From an uncultured Porphyromonas sp. (GTDB lineage: Bacteria > Bacteroidota > Bacteroidia > Bacteroidales > Porphyromonadaceae): a stretch of 19,854 nt of DNA. The notes below the pieces were generated by a model. It was not told where the DNA came from. It made no database searches and saw only the letters and a list, made by a program, of their open reading frames with translations. This document shows, piece after piece, positions 1-7,945 of this stretch. Location of the stretch: assembly GCF_915070105.1 (NCBI RefSeq), contig NZ_CAJZFJ010000042.1, forward strand, positions 1 through 19,854, written 5' to 3'. The translations under genes were made by a program, and so were the position numbers. Numbering within the stretch: the first letter of the stretch is position 1; every line of letters begins with the position of its first letter.

Positions 1-121
1 AAAAACAGCAGCCGATCACCCAAGGAAATAGGGGAGTGGATATTATAGCCTCTACCTAGATATATCTACTATCCAGACTAAGGAGTAACCATGATTAGGT
101 ATGTGTTATGCTAAAGTTGTT

Positions 122-129
122 TATATTTG
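122..129 (+). promoter_or_regulatory. possible -7 promoter element for nrfHA
   Basis: TATATTTG matches the Bacteroidetes -7 consensus TAnnTTTG and lies 27 bp before the nrfH start. No clear TTTG -33 element is seen 19-21 bp upstream, so the match could be chance. No convincing FNR/HcpR-type palindrome was recognised in bases 1-155. A small palindrome, TAGATATATCTA, sits at 57-68. Confidence 0.35.
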
Positions 130-155
130 TAGCATCCAAACAAATATGAGACATC

Positions 156-746
156 ATGATAATGAACAGATTTCTACAACGACTACCGCGCTTAGGCCAT
201 CGTCTGAAGGTGGCCCTGCTGATTGTGGGTGGGGTTGTGGTAGGCTTAGTGGGTCTATTCCTCTATCTGCTCAGGTTCCATACCTACTTAGGAGATGACC
301 CCTCGGCCTGTGTCAACTGCCACATCATGACCCCTTACTATGCCACGTGGATGCACGGAGCGCATGCCCGCAATACCACGTGTAATGACTGTCACGTACC
401 GCACGACAACGTCTTTAGGAAGTACTACTTCAAGGGCAAAGACGGTATGAACCACGTTTACAAGTTTGTCACGCGCCAAGAGCGACAGGCCATACGTGCC
501 ATCGATGAGAGCGCTGAGGTAATCATGGAGAACTGCGTGCGATGTCATGCCACCCTCAATACTGAACTAGTCAATACGGGGCGCATCACCTACATGGACG
601 TCAAGTGTGATGCTGGAAAGGCCTGTTGGGACTGCCACCGAGATGTGGCCCACGGCAAGATGAACTCTCTCTCTTCCACTCCTGGGGCAGAGGTGCCATT
701 ACCCGAGTCACCTGTGCCCGACTGGCTGCAGAAGATGATGAAGTAA
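156..746 (+). CDS. nrfH: cytochrome c nitrite reductase small subunit NrfH
   Basis: NrfH is a membrane-anchored tetraheme c-type cytochrome of the NapC/NirT family. It oxidises menaquinol and passes electrons to NrfA for reduction of nitrite to ammonium on the outer face of the cytoplasmic membrane. The 196-residue product has one N-terminal transmembrane anchor (about residues 18-40) and four CxxCH haem sites: C52-VN-CH56, C76-ND-CH80, C127-VR-CH131 and C157-WD-CH161. The first site is followed by a methionine (M58), as in NrfH haem 1 ligation. Length and haem number are normal for the family. The start is ATG 156; a second ATG at 162 is an equally possible start, and neither has a clear ribosome binding site. 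It lies 57 bp upstream of nrfA in the same direction, the usual nrfHA order. Confidence 0.95.
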   Translation: MIMNRFLQRLPRLGHRLKVALLIVGGVVVGLVGLFLYLLRFHTYLGDDPSACVNCHIMTPYYATWMHGAHARNTTCNDCHVPHDNVFRKYYFKGKDGMNHVYKFVTRQERQAIRAIDESAEVIMENCVRCHATLNTELVNTGRITYMDVKCDAGKACWDCHRDVAHGKMNSLSSTPGAEVPLPESPVPDWLQKMMK

Positions 747-803
747 CTCCCCTTATTACGCAACAACAACATCCGCATAACAACAACAAAGACACTCAAG
801 ATC

Positions 804-2291
804 ATGGCACAAAAACTAAAACGTTGGCAAGGATGGCTCCTGTTCGGAGGCTCAATGGTCGTAGTCTTCGTCCTCGGACTTATCGTTTCCTCTCTACTCG
901 AGCGTCGCGCCGAGGTGGTGAGCATCTACAACAATCGTAAGCACCTATTTAAGGACTCTATCGTGTCTCAGAACGAAATGTTTGCCGAGGATTTCCCACG
1001 CGAATACCAGACCTGGACAAGGACAGCCGACACTACATACAAGGGTGAGTTCAATAGCTCACAGCGTGTCGATGTGCTCGCAGCTCGTCCTGAGATGGTC
1101 GTACTATGGGCCGGCTATTCCTTCTCTATGGAGTACAACACTCCACGGGGGCACAAGCATGCCATCGAGGATATGCAAGAAATCCTGAGAACGGGGTCTC
1201 CCGGTGTCGGTGACAATAAGGATATACAGCCCGGTACTTGCTGGACCTGTAAGAGCCCTGATGTACCTCGCATGATGAGGGAGAAGGGTATCGCCGAGTT
1301 CTACAAGGCTCCCTGGAGCCAGTGGGGGCCAGAGATCGTGAATACCATCGGGTGCTCCGACTGCCACGATGCTCGTACAATGAATCTCAAGCCCGCACGT
1401 CCCGCTCTCTATGAGGCCTTCGCTCGTCGTGGTGAGGATGTCTCCAAGCAGTCCCACCAGCACATGCGCTCCCTCGTCTGTGCTCAGTGCCACACCGAGT
1501 ACTACTTCAAGGGTGATGGCAAGTACCTCACCTTTCCACACGACAAGGGCTTTACTGTCGAGGATATAGAGGCCTATTATGATGAGATGGACTACTCTGA
1601 CTACACCCACAAGCTCTCTCGTGCACCTATACTCAAGGCGCAGCATCCCGACTATGAGCTCTGGCGTATGGGCATCCACGGGCAGCGTGGTGTCTCCTGT
1701 GCAGACTGCCACATGCCCTATGTGAGCGAAGGCGGGGTAAAGTACTCCGATCACCAGATCGTAAGCCCTCTGGCTCGTATCGACAAGACCTGTCAGACCT
1801 GCCATCGTGAGGACGAAGAGACCCTACGCCAGAACGTCTACGAGCGTCAGCGTATGGCCAACGACATACGTAATCGTGTAGAGAAGGAGCTCGCCAAGGC
1901 TCATATCGAAGCTAAGTACGCATGGGATCAAGGTGCTACGGAACCCGAGATGAAGGCTGCCCTACAAGCCATCCGCAAGAGTCAGTGGCGCTGGGACTTC
2001 GCCGTAGCTAGTCATGGTGCATCTTTCCACGCTCCACAGGAAGTGACACGCATCCTAGGGCAGAGCCTAGGCTACGCTCAAGAGGCACGCCTGGCTATCG
2101 CCAAGGTACTAGCTAGACACGGCTTTACGGGCGATGTCCCCATGCCTGATATCTCCAGCAAGGAAAAGGCTTGGGCCTACATCGGTGTCGATGGTAAGAA
2201 GCTCCAGGCCAACAAGGCAGAGTTCATGAATACCGTCGTACCTAAGTGGGTACAGTCTGCTAAGCAGCAGGGCAAGCTCATCGAACTCTAA
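804..2291 (+). CDS. nrfA: ammonia-forming cytochrome c nitrite reductase NrfA
   Basis: NrfA is a periplasmic pentaheme enzyme that reduces nitrite to ammonium with six electrons taken from NrfH. The 495-residue protein has a hydrophobic N-terminal segment (about 10-32) that is a signal sequence or uncleaved anchor. The catalytic haem site is the diagnostic CxxCK (C146-WT-CK150). Four CxxCH sites follow: C184-SD-CH188, C226-AQ-CH230, C299-AD-CH303 and C330-QT-CH334. Candidate active-site residues are R115, a Tyr just after haem 3 (TEYYF) and H281 (KAQHPDYELW), by analogy with the Arg/Tyr/His triad of characterised NrfA. No frameshift or missing ligand is seen. It is probably cotranscribed with nrfH; holo-enzyme formation needs a working cytochrome c maturation system, encoded just downstream. 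Confidence 0.96.
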   Translation: MAQKLKRWQGWLLFGGSMVVVFVLGLIVSSLLERRAEVVSIYNNRKHLFKDSIVSQNEMFAEDFPREYQTWTRTADTTYKGEFNSSQRVDVLAARPEMVVLWAGYSFSMEYNTPRGHKHAIEDMQEILRTGSPGVGDNKDIQPGTCWTCKSPDVPRMMREKGIAEFYKAPWSQWGPEIVNTIGCSDCHDARTMNLKPARPALYEAFARRGEDVSKQSHQHMRSLVCAQCHTEYYFKGDGKYLTFPHDKGFTVEDIEAYYDEMDYSDYTHKLSRAPILKAQHPDYELWRMGIHGQRGVSCADCHMPYVSEGGVKYSDHQIVSPLARIDKTCQTCHREDEETLRQNVYERQRMANDIRNRVEKELAKAHIEAKYAWDQGATEPEMKAALQAIRKSQWRWDFAVASHGASFHAPQEVTRILGQSLGYAQEARLAIAKVLARHGFTGDVPMPDISSKEKAWAYIGVDGKKLQANKAEFMNTVVPKWVQSAKQQGKLIEL

Positions 2292-2329
2292 GACTATATC
2301 ACTTAGGATACACCCCAATCTCCCTCTAA

Positions 2330-2361
2330 CGCGGCGATAGACTTCATCGTCTACCGCCGCG
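2330..2361 (+). terminator. strong stem-loop between nrfA and ccsB
   Basis: A 13-bp stem with one mismatch (left arm 2330-2342, right arm 2349-2361) and a 6-nt loop (TTCATC) lies 38 bp after the nrfA stop. It is followed by a pyrimidine-rich stretch (CTTTCTCTCTC), not a clean T-run. It could be a partial terminator or a 3' stabilising hairpin that sets the ratio of nrfHA message to the maturation genes. The function is inferred. Confidence 0.55.
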
Positions 2362-2391
2362 CTTTCTCTCTCCCCAATCTTACCTCCTCTT

Positions 2392-3621
2392 ATGTTCAGC
2401 ACAATCTGGAAAATGAAAGAGGGCTTTGCCTTCGGTGCAGGGCTGATTCTCGTAGGACTAGCACTACAGTTTAGTGTGGGACCCGTACACTGGTCTGACT
2501 TTGCCTTCCCGATCAATGCCTTCTTTCTATTTTTCTACCTCTTAGCTCTCGTCCTTGTCTACGTGCTGCGCCATCGGGTGCGTCTCTTCTCCTTCCTCTT
2601 CACGACCGAGGCTGCCGTCCCTACGCTTATCTATGCAGCAGTCCTCACTGTGGTGATGGGGCTCACTCGTCAGGTCTCAGAGCACGAACGAGCCATTGAC
2701 CCTATTGGGCTCACGCAGATGCTCTCCTTTTGGCCATTCGTGCTTATCTACCTCCAGCTCGCGACCATCGTCGGGCTCATCGCACTGCGTCAGATCTTCC
2801 ACTTCCGTCTGCGTGAGGTACCTTCGTTGCTCTCCCATGTCGGTCTATTCCTGGCTATCGTTGCTGCTACACTAGGTAGCGCTGATATGGAGCGTGTGAA
2901 GCTGAGAGCTACAATGGATATGCCCGAGTGGCGAGGTACACATGAGCGAGGCTTCATCTCTCTACCCCTAGCTATCCAGCTGGAGAAGTTCACCATAGAT
3001 GAGTATCCCCCCAAGCTTCTCATCATCAATAGCCAAACAGGTAAGTCCATCCCTGCCAAGAACCCAGAGATCGTACTCATCGATAAGCACTTCCGAGAAG
3101 GTAAACTCCTACAATGGCGTATCCGAGTACACCAAAACCTCCCTCTCGCAGCTCCCGTCATCACAGCTGATACGACAAAGTATGTGGAATGGGGCTCATC
3201 GGGTGCCGTGACCGCTCTCCTCGTCGAAGCCCAGCGTATGGAGGGAGATCGTGCCGTAGGCAAGCCCCTCGTGGGATGGGTCACCTGCGGTAGCTATCTC
3301 TTCCCCTTCCAGGAGCTCAAGCTCACCAAGGAGCTGAGCCTAGTCATGGCTCGTCGTGAGCCAGAGCGCTATGCCTCGCGCATACATATCTATACCGAGA
3401 CGAAGAAGAACATCATCGCTACCGTGGAGGTAAACAAGCCCGTCTCGGTCGATGGCTGGCGTATCTATCAGCTCAGCTATGACGAGTCGATGGGGCGATG
3501 GAGCGAAACCAGTACCTTCGAGCTGGTCAAGGATCCTTGGCTCCCCGCTGTCTATATGGGGATCTACCTACTCTTAGCTGGAGCCATACTTACCTTCATC
3601 GTCTCGCAGAAGCGACGCTAG
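2392..3621 (+). CDS. ccsB: cytochrome c biogenesis protein ResB/CcsB (System II)
   Basis: ResB/CcsB (Ccs1) works with CcsA to carry haem across the cytoplasmic membrane and attach it to CxxCH sites of apocytochromes c. The 409-residue product has membrane segments at about 11-30, 41-60, 74-92, 110-132 and 147-163, a large periplasmic domain (about 165-382), and a last transmembrane helix at about 384-403 with a basic tail. H149, in SHVGLFLAI followed by GSAD, fits the conserved haem-interacting histidine before the periplasmic domain. Its position between nrfA and ccsA fits dedicated maturation of NrfHA, a common Bacteroidetes arrangement. The start is ATG 2392, directly after a C/T-rich spacer with no Shine-Dalgarno site. 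It seems intact. Confidence 0.88.
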   Translation: MFSTIWKMKEGFAFGAGLILVGLALQFSVGPVHWSDFAFPINAFFLFFYLLALVLVYVLRHRVRLFSFLFTTEAAVPTLIYAAVLTVVMGLTRQVSEHERAIDPIGLTQMLSFWPFVLIYLQLATIVGLIALRQIFHFRLREVPSLLSHVGLFLAIVAATLGSADMERVKLRATMDMPEWRGTHERGFISLPLAIQLEKFTIDEYPPKLLIINSQTGKSIPAKNPEIVLIDKHFREGKLLQWRIRVHQNLPLAAPVITADTTKYVEWGSSGAVTALLVEAQRMEGDRAVGKPLVGWVTCGSYLFPFQELKLTKELSLVMARREPERYASRIHIYTETKKNIIATVEVNKPVSVDGWRIYQLSYDESMGRWSETSTFELVKDPWLPAVYMGIYLLLAGAILTFIVSQKRR

Positions 3622-3681
3622 GCCACTCCCCCTAGTTTGAGATAAGCCACTTCTCTCCAACTCGTTTAACTCTCTATCCTT

Positions 3682-4470
3682 ATGACTTGGGATTCCTTCA
3701 TATTCTTCGCTATACCTGCTTTCGCTCTGTGGGCAGGCGGTGCCTGGACTGCTTGGAAGAAGCGTCCTCTCCCTACCTATCTCCTCACGGCAGCGGGACT
3801 GCTGGTCTACTTTGCGTTCATCCTGGGCTTATGGCTTTCGCTGGAGCGTCCACCCCTTCGCACGATGGGGGAGACTCGCTTGTGGTACGCCTTCTTCCTC
3901 CCTACTGCAGGGCTGATCGTCTATTCCCGATGACGCTATCCCTGGATCTTGGCCTTCAGTACTGTCCTTGCGGGGGTGTTCACTACGATTAACCTCGTAA
4001 ACCCTGAGATCCATAACAAGACACTGATGCCTGCACTGCAGAGTCCCTGGTTCGCACCGCATGTCATCGTCTATATGTTTGCCTATGCCGTGCTGGGTGC
4101 TGGGGCTCTGATGTCGGGCTACCTGCTGTGGTTCAAGAAGTCGCCTATCAACGATCATGAGATGGATATCTGCGACAACCTCGTGCAGGTCGGCTGGGCC
4201 TTCATGACCATTGGGATCCTCCTCGGTGCACTTTGGGCCAAGGAAGCTTGGGGGCACTATTGGGCATGGGACCCCAAGGAGACTTGGGCTGCTGCCACAT
4301 GGTTTGCCTACTTAGCCTATATCCATGTGCGTCTGCGTGCTGATCGTTATCGACGTGCTGCGCTTTGGGGGCTACTCATCTCCTTTATCTTACTGCAGAT
4401 GTGCTGGTGGGGCATCAACTACTTGCCCTCAGCTCAGGGGGTAAGTGTCCATACCTACAATATGGGCTAG
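3682..4470 (+). pseudogene. ccsA: ccsA, System II haem ligase, interrupted by an in-frame TGA
   Basis: CcsA/ResC is the multi-helix WWD-domain haem handler that pairs with CcsB to ligate haem to apocytochromes. Read straight through, the frame would give 262 residues, normal for a Bacteroidetes CcsA. It has membrane helices from the N-terminus, the tryptophan-rich periplasmic motif WGHYWAWDPKETW, and two flanking histidines (FAPH and VSVH). Codon 84 (3931-3933) is TGA. The same frame continues on both sides with plausible CcsA sequence (GLIVYSR, stop, RYPWILAFS), so this is one base substitution, not a frameshift. I infer that a TGG tryptophan is ancestral here. Without readthrough the first 83 residues lack the WWD domain. 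A downstream restart at TTG 3949 would lack the first two helices. TGA acts as a normal stop in prmC of this window. Sequencing error, a strain-specific null, or real readthrough cannot be separated from sequence alone. Confidence 0.85.
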
Positions 4471-4513
4471 ACTAAGGAGGCCTGTTCCTATCACGGTCCG
4501 TTCTGACCTAATT

Positions 4514-4553
4514 ATAGAGCCCACCAACCGCCTAAGCGGCTGGTGGGCTCTAT
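4514..4553 (+). terminator. terminator hairpin after ccsA, possibly bidirectional
   Basis: Arms 4514-4531 and 4536-4553 form an 18-bp stem with one mismatch and a CTAA loop. It lies 44 bp past the ccsA stop and 79 bp past the end of the convergent minus-strand GLPGLI gene, so it can close both transcripts. There is no long T-run on either strand. Confidence 0.7.
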
Positions 4554-4632
4554 GCTTCAAAAGGGCTATCTTTCTACTTCCGTCGCATTAGGACTGACTA
4601 CAGTCTCTGTTACTCTTGGATGGGAGGTGAAG

Positions 4633-5553
4633 CTACTCTCGTTCGATCGGATTGTAGGGAATTTGCCAGTCCAGTGCTTCTGCTTCGCTCAAGAAGTCAC
4701 CTTGTTCATTCTGCGGATATACCCGTTGACCGTTGCTTTTAAAGGTCTGCATCGGATGCTTGTGTAGTCGCTGACAATAGTCTCGGAATTGTGGACGACT
4801 AACCTCCTTGACAAGGCGGATCTTCCACTCTACGATATTAGCGCTCCTCTTCTGTAGGGCATCGAGTGTGAAGTGGTGCTCTCCATCCGTACTGCGTAGC
4901 TCGAGGATCAGCCCCGGTAGTCCACCGAAGAGGTTCGGTCCCGCAGATATCGGGATACTAGGAGTAAACCAAGCCTCATAGCTACGCCCTCGGAAGAGGC
5001 AGGTCGCTAGCTGAGTCTCATAGCCTGATATGGTCTTCTTTTGTCCCGTGATGGACCATGTGAAGGTCGGAGTATCCATATATCTTAGGATAGGCCCTGC
5101 TAGAGGTGTTCTATACCATACCTGAGTACGGCCAGTCGTAAGATCTCTATAGTACCAGAATGGAGACAGATCCCCAGATGGGGTTCTCATCGGGGCGGAT
5201 TTATTGGCCGCATGGGTAAGAGCTGAGTCAGCCTGCCACAGTCGGTAGCTGTAGGACTTGACGATGGACGTCCCTAGCTCTAGTCGGATGATGTCCTCGT
5301 TGAAGTCTTTATCCTGAGGGGTAGGCTTGTACTTGTAGATATAGTCCACGAAGTACTCCGACTTCCCTAGGTTCTTCCCAGTCTGCAGTATGATCGGTAT
5401 TGCAGGCTGCTGTGCCTGTAGGTTGAAGTGCCCGATGTTCCCAGCAACTAACAGGAGTGATAATAGTACTCGTGTGATATACCGACGATCAGCAAGAGGA
5501 TAGCCCTCTGCGATTCTCACGAGTAGCATGTCAGTGAATACTTGTCGCTTCAT
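4633..5553 (-). CDS. GLPGLI family secreted protein (copy 1)
   Basis: GLPGLI proteins (TIGR01200) are secreted or periplasmic Bacteroidetes proteins of unknown biochemical function. This 306-residue copy carries the name motif GLPGLILEL at about 211-219, preceded by the block LATCLFRGRSYEAWF and ISAGPNLFG, all shared with the other two copies here. It ends IPYNPIERE, the counterpart of YNPIELE in its neighbours. The N-terminus is unusual: about 24 residues (MKRQVFTDMLLVRIAEGYPL...) precede the likely signal peptide (about 25-47, ending LQA-QQP). These first codons resemble the start of copy 3 (MKRLVFIAIL) at DNA level, including the region before ATG, so the 5' end may be a mosaic. GTG at codon 12 is an alternative start. 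It is the last gene of the minus-strand locus, 43 bp after copy 2. Confidence 0.88.
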   Translation of the reverse strand: MKRQVFTDMLLVRIAEGYPLADRRYITRVLLSLLLVAGNIGHFNLQAQQPAIPIILQTGKNLGKSEYFVDYIYKYKPTPQDKDFNEDIIRLELGTSIVKSYSYRLWQADSALTHAANKSAPMRTPSGDLSPFWYYRDLTTGRTQVWYRTPLAGPILRYMDTPTFTWSITGQKKTISGYETQLATCLFRGRSYEAWFTPSIPISAGPNLFGGLPGLILELRSTDGEHHFTLDALQKRSANIVEWKIRLVKEVSRPQFRDYCQRLHKHPMQTFKSNGQRVYPQNEQGDFLSEAEALDWQIPYNPIERE

Positions 5554-5575
5554 AGTGCTTAATCTTTAGGAGGAG

Positions 5576-5589
5576 GCTTATGCATAAGC
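5576..5589. repeat. perfect 14-bp palindrome between GLPGLI copies 1 and 2
   Basis: GCTTATGCATAAGC is a perfect palindrome in the 43-bp gap between the copy 2 stop and the copy 1 start. It may be a small RNA hairpin or a protein-binding site. No function is shown. Confidence 0.4.
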
Positions 5590-5596
5590 TCCCCAG

Positions 5597-6424
5597 TTAC
5601 TCTAATTCTATAGGATTGTAGTAGAAGGTAGATACCCCGTGGAATCTAGCCCGAGGGAAAGATGCCTTAAGTGTTCGTGCGAGGTCGGCATGCATACGCC
5701 TACACAGTTCTCGGACTTTTCGCCTCTCCGTTCTTTTGTACTCCTCTTTATACTTAACGATGGGTAATACTTTTTGAGGGCGTGAGATGCCCGTAGCCTC
5801 AAAGACGTACTCCCTCTCCGTGTCATAAGCCTCCAAGATAAGTCCAGGTGCACCACCCAATAGCCACGGGCCATTAGAGATGGGAATAGCAGTAGCTACC
5901 CAGGCTGTGTAGCTACGACCTCTGAAGGTTGTGGTTGCCTTCTGACAGGAATAGCCAAGTATTTCCTTATGTTCGCTAGTCAGAGTCCAAGATTGGGGGT
6001 GTAGCTCATCTTGATAAATGAAGGTGTTTACGGCAGAGTAGACGAACAGCCTAACAGTAAGTTCACTATAGGGCTTAGTACCATTTAGATACTTGTAGAC
6101 CTCTATACCTGCTAATCCTCGAGCATCTATACCACATCCTACTCCTCGATTGTGTATTTCTATGATTTCCTTCTCGTTGTCAAGAACTGAAGAGTGCCCG
6201 AATTTCGACATCTTCCGCCCAATGAGCAGGTACATGTCGTTAGTGACCTTTTCCCCATTCTTGGGGTCTAGAATGCAGGTGGTCTTGTAGTCGATGCGAT
6301 AGCTTGCTGTATCTAGGACAGTGTACTCCCTGACATCAAAAGGGAATATATTGCCGATAGGACTCTGAGCCATGGATGTGAGGCAGAGGCTAAGCAAGGA
6401 CAAATAGAATAATACTGGCTTCAT
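5597..6424 (-). CDS. GLPGLI family secreted protein (copy 2)
   Basis: This 275-residue protein has a clear signal peptide (MKPVLFYLSLLSLCLTSMAQ, cleavage near residue 19-20) and the GLPGLI-family core: GYSCQKATTTFRGRSYTAWV (about 157-176), then IPISNGPWLLGG and APGLILEAY (about 192-200). The motif is therefore GAPGLI. The end FYYNPIELE matches the C-termini of the other two copies. Several cysteines (C50, C97, C160) could form disulfides after export. Protein identity to the flanking copies is low outside the central block and the C-terminus, so the duplication is old. It lies 71 bp downstream of GG-leader precursor 1, with a stem-loop between, which pairs it with that peptide. Molecular role unknown. 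Confidence 0.9.
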   Translation of the reverse strand: MKPVLFYLSLLSLCLTSMAQSPIGNIFPFDVREYTVLDTASYRIDYKTTCILDPKNGEKVTNDMYLLIGRKMSKFGHSSVLDNEKEIIEIHNRGVGCGIDARGLAGIEVYKYLNGTKPYSELTVRLFVYSAVNTFIYQDELHPQSWTLTSEHKEILGYSCQKATTTFRGRSYTAWVATAIPISNGPWLLGGAPGLILEAYDTEREYVFEATGISRPQKVLPIVKYKEEYKRTERRKVRELCRRMHADLARTLKASFPRARFHGVSTFYYNPIELE

Positions 6425-6443
6425 CAGGGATAATATTAATAAC

Positions 6444-6481
6444 TAGTCCATGGGTGCAATACATCTTGTTCCCATAGACTA
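6444..6481 (-). other. stem-loop between precursor 1 and GLPGLI copy 2
   Basis: Arms 6444-6454 and 6471-6481 form an 11-bp stem with one mismatch and a 16-nt loop. It starts 14 bp after the precursor 1 stop on the minus strand. It may protect or attenuate the message so that precursor RNA exceeds GLPGLI RNA; that role is inferred from position. Confidence 0.45.
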
Positions 6482-6495
6482 ATTTTTGAAGTTAT

Positions 6496-6717
6496 TTAAC
6501 GCATGACTTCGAAGTCACACTCGTTATTAGGGTTGAGCTTCTTACTTGCATAGCCATGCTGGAGGTTCGCAGTTTTGTTATCATGAGTACTGGACCCTCC
6601 TTGATTGGCATATGCACAAGCGCGGAGACAACACTTACCACCCTTAATCCCTTGTAACTGATGTTGGGCGGGGGCTTCTTCTGAAAGCTTATTCAGCTTG
6701 ATTTTCTTTAGTTCCAT
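6496..6717 (-). CDS. GG-leader peptide precursor 1 (TIGR04149-like RiPP precursor)
   Basis: This 73-residue peptide begins MELKKIKLNKLSEEAPAQ and reaches a double glycine at 26-27 (GIKGG). That is the leader pattern of the Bacteroidetes GG-leader precursor family (TIGR04149-like, described as radical-SAM-modified RiPPs). The putative core, residues 28-73, has cysteines C29, C30, C34 and C67 and a GGSSTHDN motif (40-47). Leader and core motif are shared with precursor 2, while the rest diverges. Cleavage after Gly-Gly by a C39-type peptidase/exporter is expected from the family, but no such gene and no maturase lies in this window. It sits between a conserved upstream repeat and GLPGLI copy 2. 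Assignment is by motif; product and activity are unknown. Confidence 0.82.
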   Translation of the reverse strand: MELKKIKLNKLSEEAPAQHQLQGIKGGKCCLRACAYANQGGSSTHDNKTANLQHGYASKKLNPNNECDFEVMR

Positions 6718-6878
6718 AATCTATTCATGTGTGATGGAGTTATTCTGCTTGAGTTTTAGCATTGTCGTACGGGAAGAGTCACTCTCTCCTCCAGCCCCTT
6801 GCCAAGAAACAACGCTGTGAACTTGACAAGGGCAACAGGCCTAGGTTCATCTTGCAGCGATAGTGAATGTAGGTCTTC
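6715..6878 (-). repeat. conserved leader repeat, copy A, upstream of precursor 1
   Basis: This block aligns without gaps to 8241-8404: 152 of 164 positions are identical by my count. The similarity continues into the precursor leader codons. It includes a minus-strand stem-loop, 6796-6832: an 11-bp stem with one G-U pair and a 15-nt loop. The two differences inside the hairpin fall in the loop. The block is much better conserved than the neighbouring GLPGLI genes. It may be a structured 5' leader RNA or recently homogenised DNA. Confidence 0.75.
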
Positions 6879-7093
6879 TGTAATCTCAAATGTCAGTTGT
6901 GGGCTGTTGGATAGGCTCCGCTTGACATCTTCTGATCTAATACCCATCGTTATACGCACTTAAATTTGATTAAACTCGCTTGGCTGGCCTTCATCTTCCT
7001 ACTTAATGCAGACTGACAATAGGACAAGAGCCATAACCTTCTACCTAGATGAGGCATTCACTACAATATGTCTACAAGGGAGATGGAGAGGGT

Positions 7094-7927
7094 TTATTCC
7101 AACTCAATAGGATTATAGGGACAAGTGTAATTTGCTCCAAGAGGGCCGTTGGGTGTGAATACCTGGGGGGCTCCTATCGACCTAAGGAACTGAGTTGGTT
7201 TACGGAACATGCGCGCAATGGTCTGGTTTGCCTTTTCCCTTGTGGTATCTGTATAAGGCCAATTCCAGAGCTTTATGAAGGTCATCCTATGTAAAATCTC
7301 ATCTGCTGTATACTTTACTTCACCTGTATCATCATAGACCTCAAGGATAAGGCCGGGGAGAGAAGAGAACTTCCAAGGACCAGCAGAAAGAGGCAGTGCG
7401 AGTGTAAACCAAGCACTATAGTTTCGTCCTCGGAATCGACAGGTCGCTAGTTGGCAAGAATAGCCTAGGATGGTCTTCTTTTCACTAGAAAACTCCCACT
7501 TAATCTGAGGTAAGGGTTCCTGATAGCGTAAGACTGGACCATCAGAGAATGTCCTATATACTGTGGTCACAGATTTATCCTCTAGGCAGGTATATATATC
7601 CTCCCTTTGCGTATAGTTAGAATATGTAGGTAGCACTCGTGTCCCCTTTTTTAGCATGATTGTAGCGACAGAGTCTGTCTGGTATAGGTTCTCACTATAG
7701 GATTTGGTGTACCGACCTCCAATCTGGAGTGTTACGACATCTTCGTCTGCCACTTCCTGCTGTGTGGAAGCTTTTGATATGTACCTATATCTGACAAGAT
7801 ATCGTGCTGTGTCTAGAGTCCTGTATCTAGCTAGAGAGCGAGCTGTGGTGAAAATACAATCTCGTTGTGCCAACAGAGCTGATGTGGATACAAGAAATAG
7901 AATAGCAATGAATACTAGCCGTTTCAT
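7094..7927 (-). CDS. GLPGLI family secreted protein (copy 3)
   Basis: This 277-residue protein has a typical signal peptide (MKRLVFIAILFLVSTSALLA-Q, cleavage near residue 20). It has the family block GYSCQLATCRFRGRNYSAWF (about 155-173), then LPLSAGPWKF and SLPGLILEVYDD (about 189-200). The first motif residue is Ser, so the signature reads SLPGLI. It ends CPYNPIELE. Cysteines C24, C114, C158 and C163 plus the C-terminal Cys could pair after export. It follows precursor 2 by 79 bp, with a hairpin in the gap, so each of the two precursors has its own GLPGLI partner. Family membership is clear; biochemical function is unknown. Export is predicted from the signal peptide. Confidence 0.9.
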   Translation of the reverse strand: MKRLVFIAILFLVSTSALLAQRDCIFTTARSLARYRTLDTARYLVRYRYISKASTQQEVADEDVVTLQIGGRYTKSYSENLYQTDSVATIMLKKGTRVLPTYSNYTQREDIYTCLEDKSVTTVYRTFSDGPVLRYQEPLPQIKWEFSSEKKTILGYSCQLATCRFRGRNYSAWFTLALPLSAGPWKFSSLPGLILEVYDDTGEVKYTADEILHRMTFIKLWNWPYTDTTREKANQTIARMFRKPTQFLRSIGAPQVFTPNGPLGANYTCPYNPIELE

Positions 7928-7945
7928 AGTACTTATACTTTAGAA

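Noticed and set aside
91..114. Seven-codon open frame with AAGGAG upstream, before nrfH
   Set aside because: It lies before the likely nrfH promoter element, is very short and has no attenuation structure; probably chance.
1104..1805. 233-codon minus-strand open frame opposite nrfA
   Set aside because: It lies wholly inside nrfA, whose haem motifs fix the coding strand; it has no domain signature and is a codon-bias shadow.
3931..3933. Selenocysteine codon or genome-wide TGA recoding in ccsA
   Set aside because: CcsA is not a selenoprotein family, no SECIS-like hairpin was recognised directly after the codon, and prmC in the same window ends with TGA.
4543..4767. 74-codon plus-strand open frame after ccsA
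   Set aside because: It begins within the terminator hairpin and runs antisense to the end of GLPGLI copy 1; no domain is visible.
6756..6959. 67-codon minus-strand open frame covering leader repeat copy A
   Set aside because: It starts with GTG, and in copy B the same frame is closed by a stop with no start codon. Differences between copies include several amino acid changes, so the conservation fits an RNA or DNA element better than a protein.
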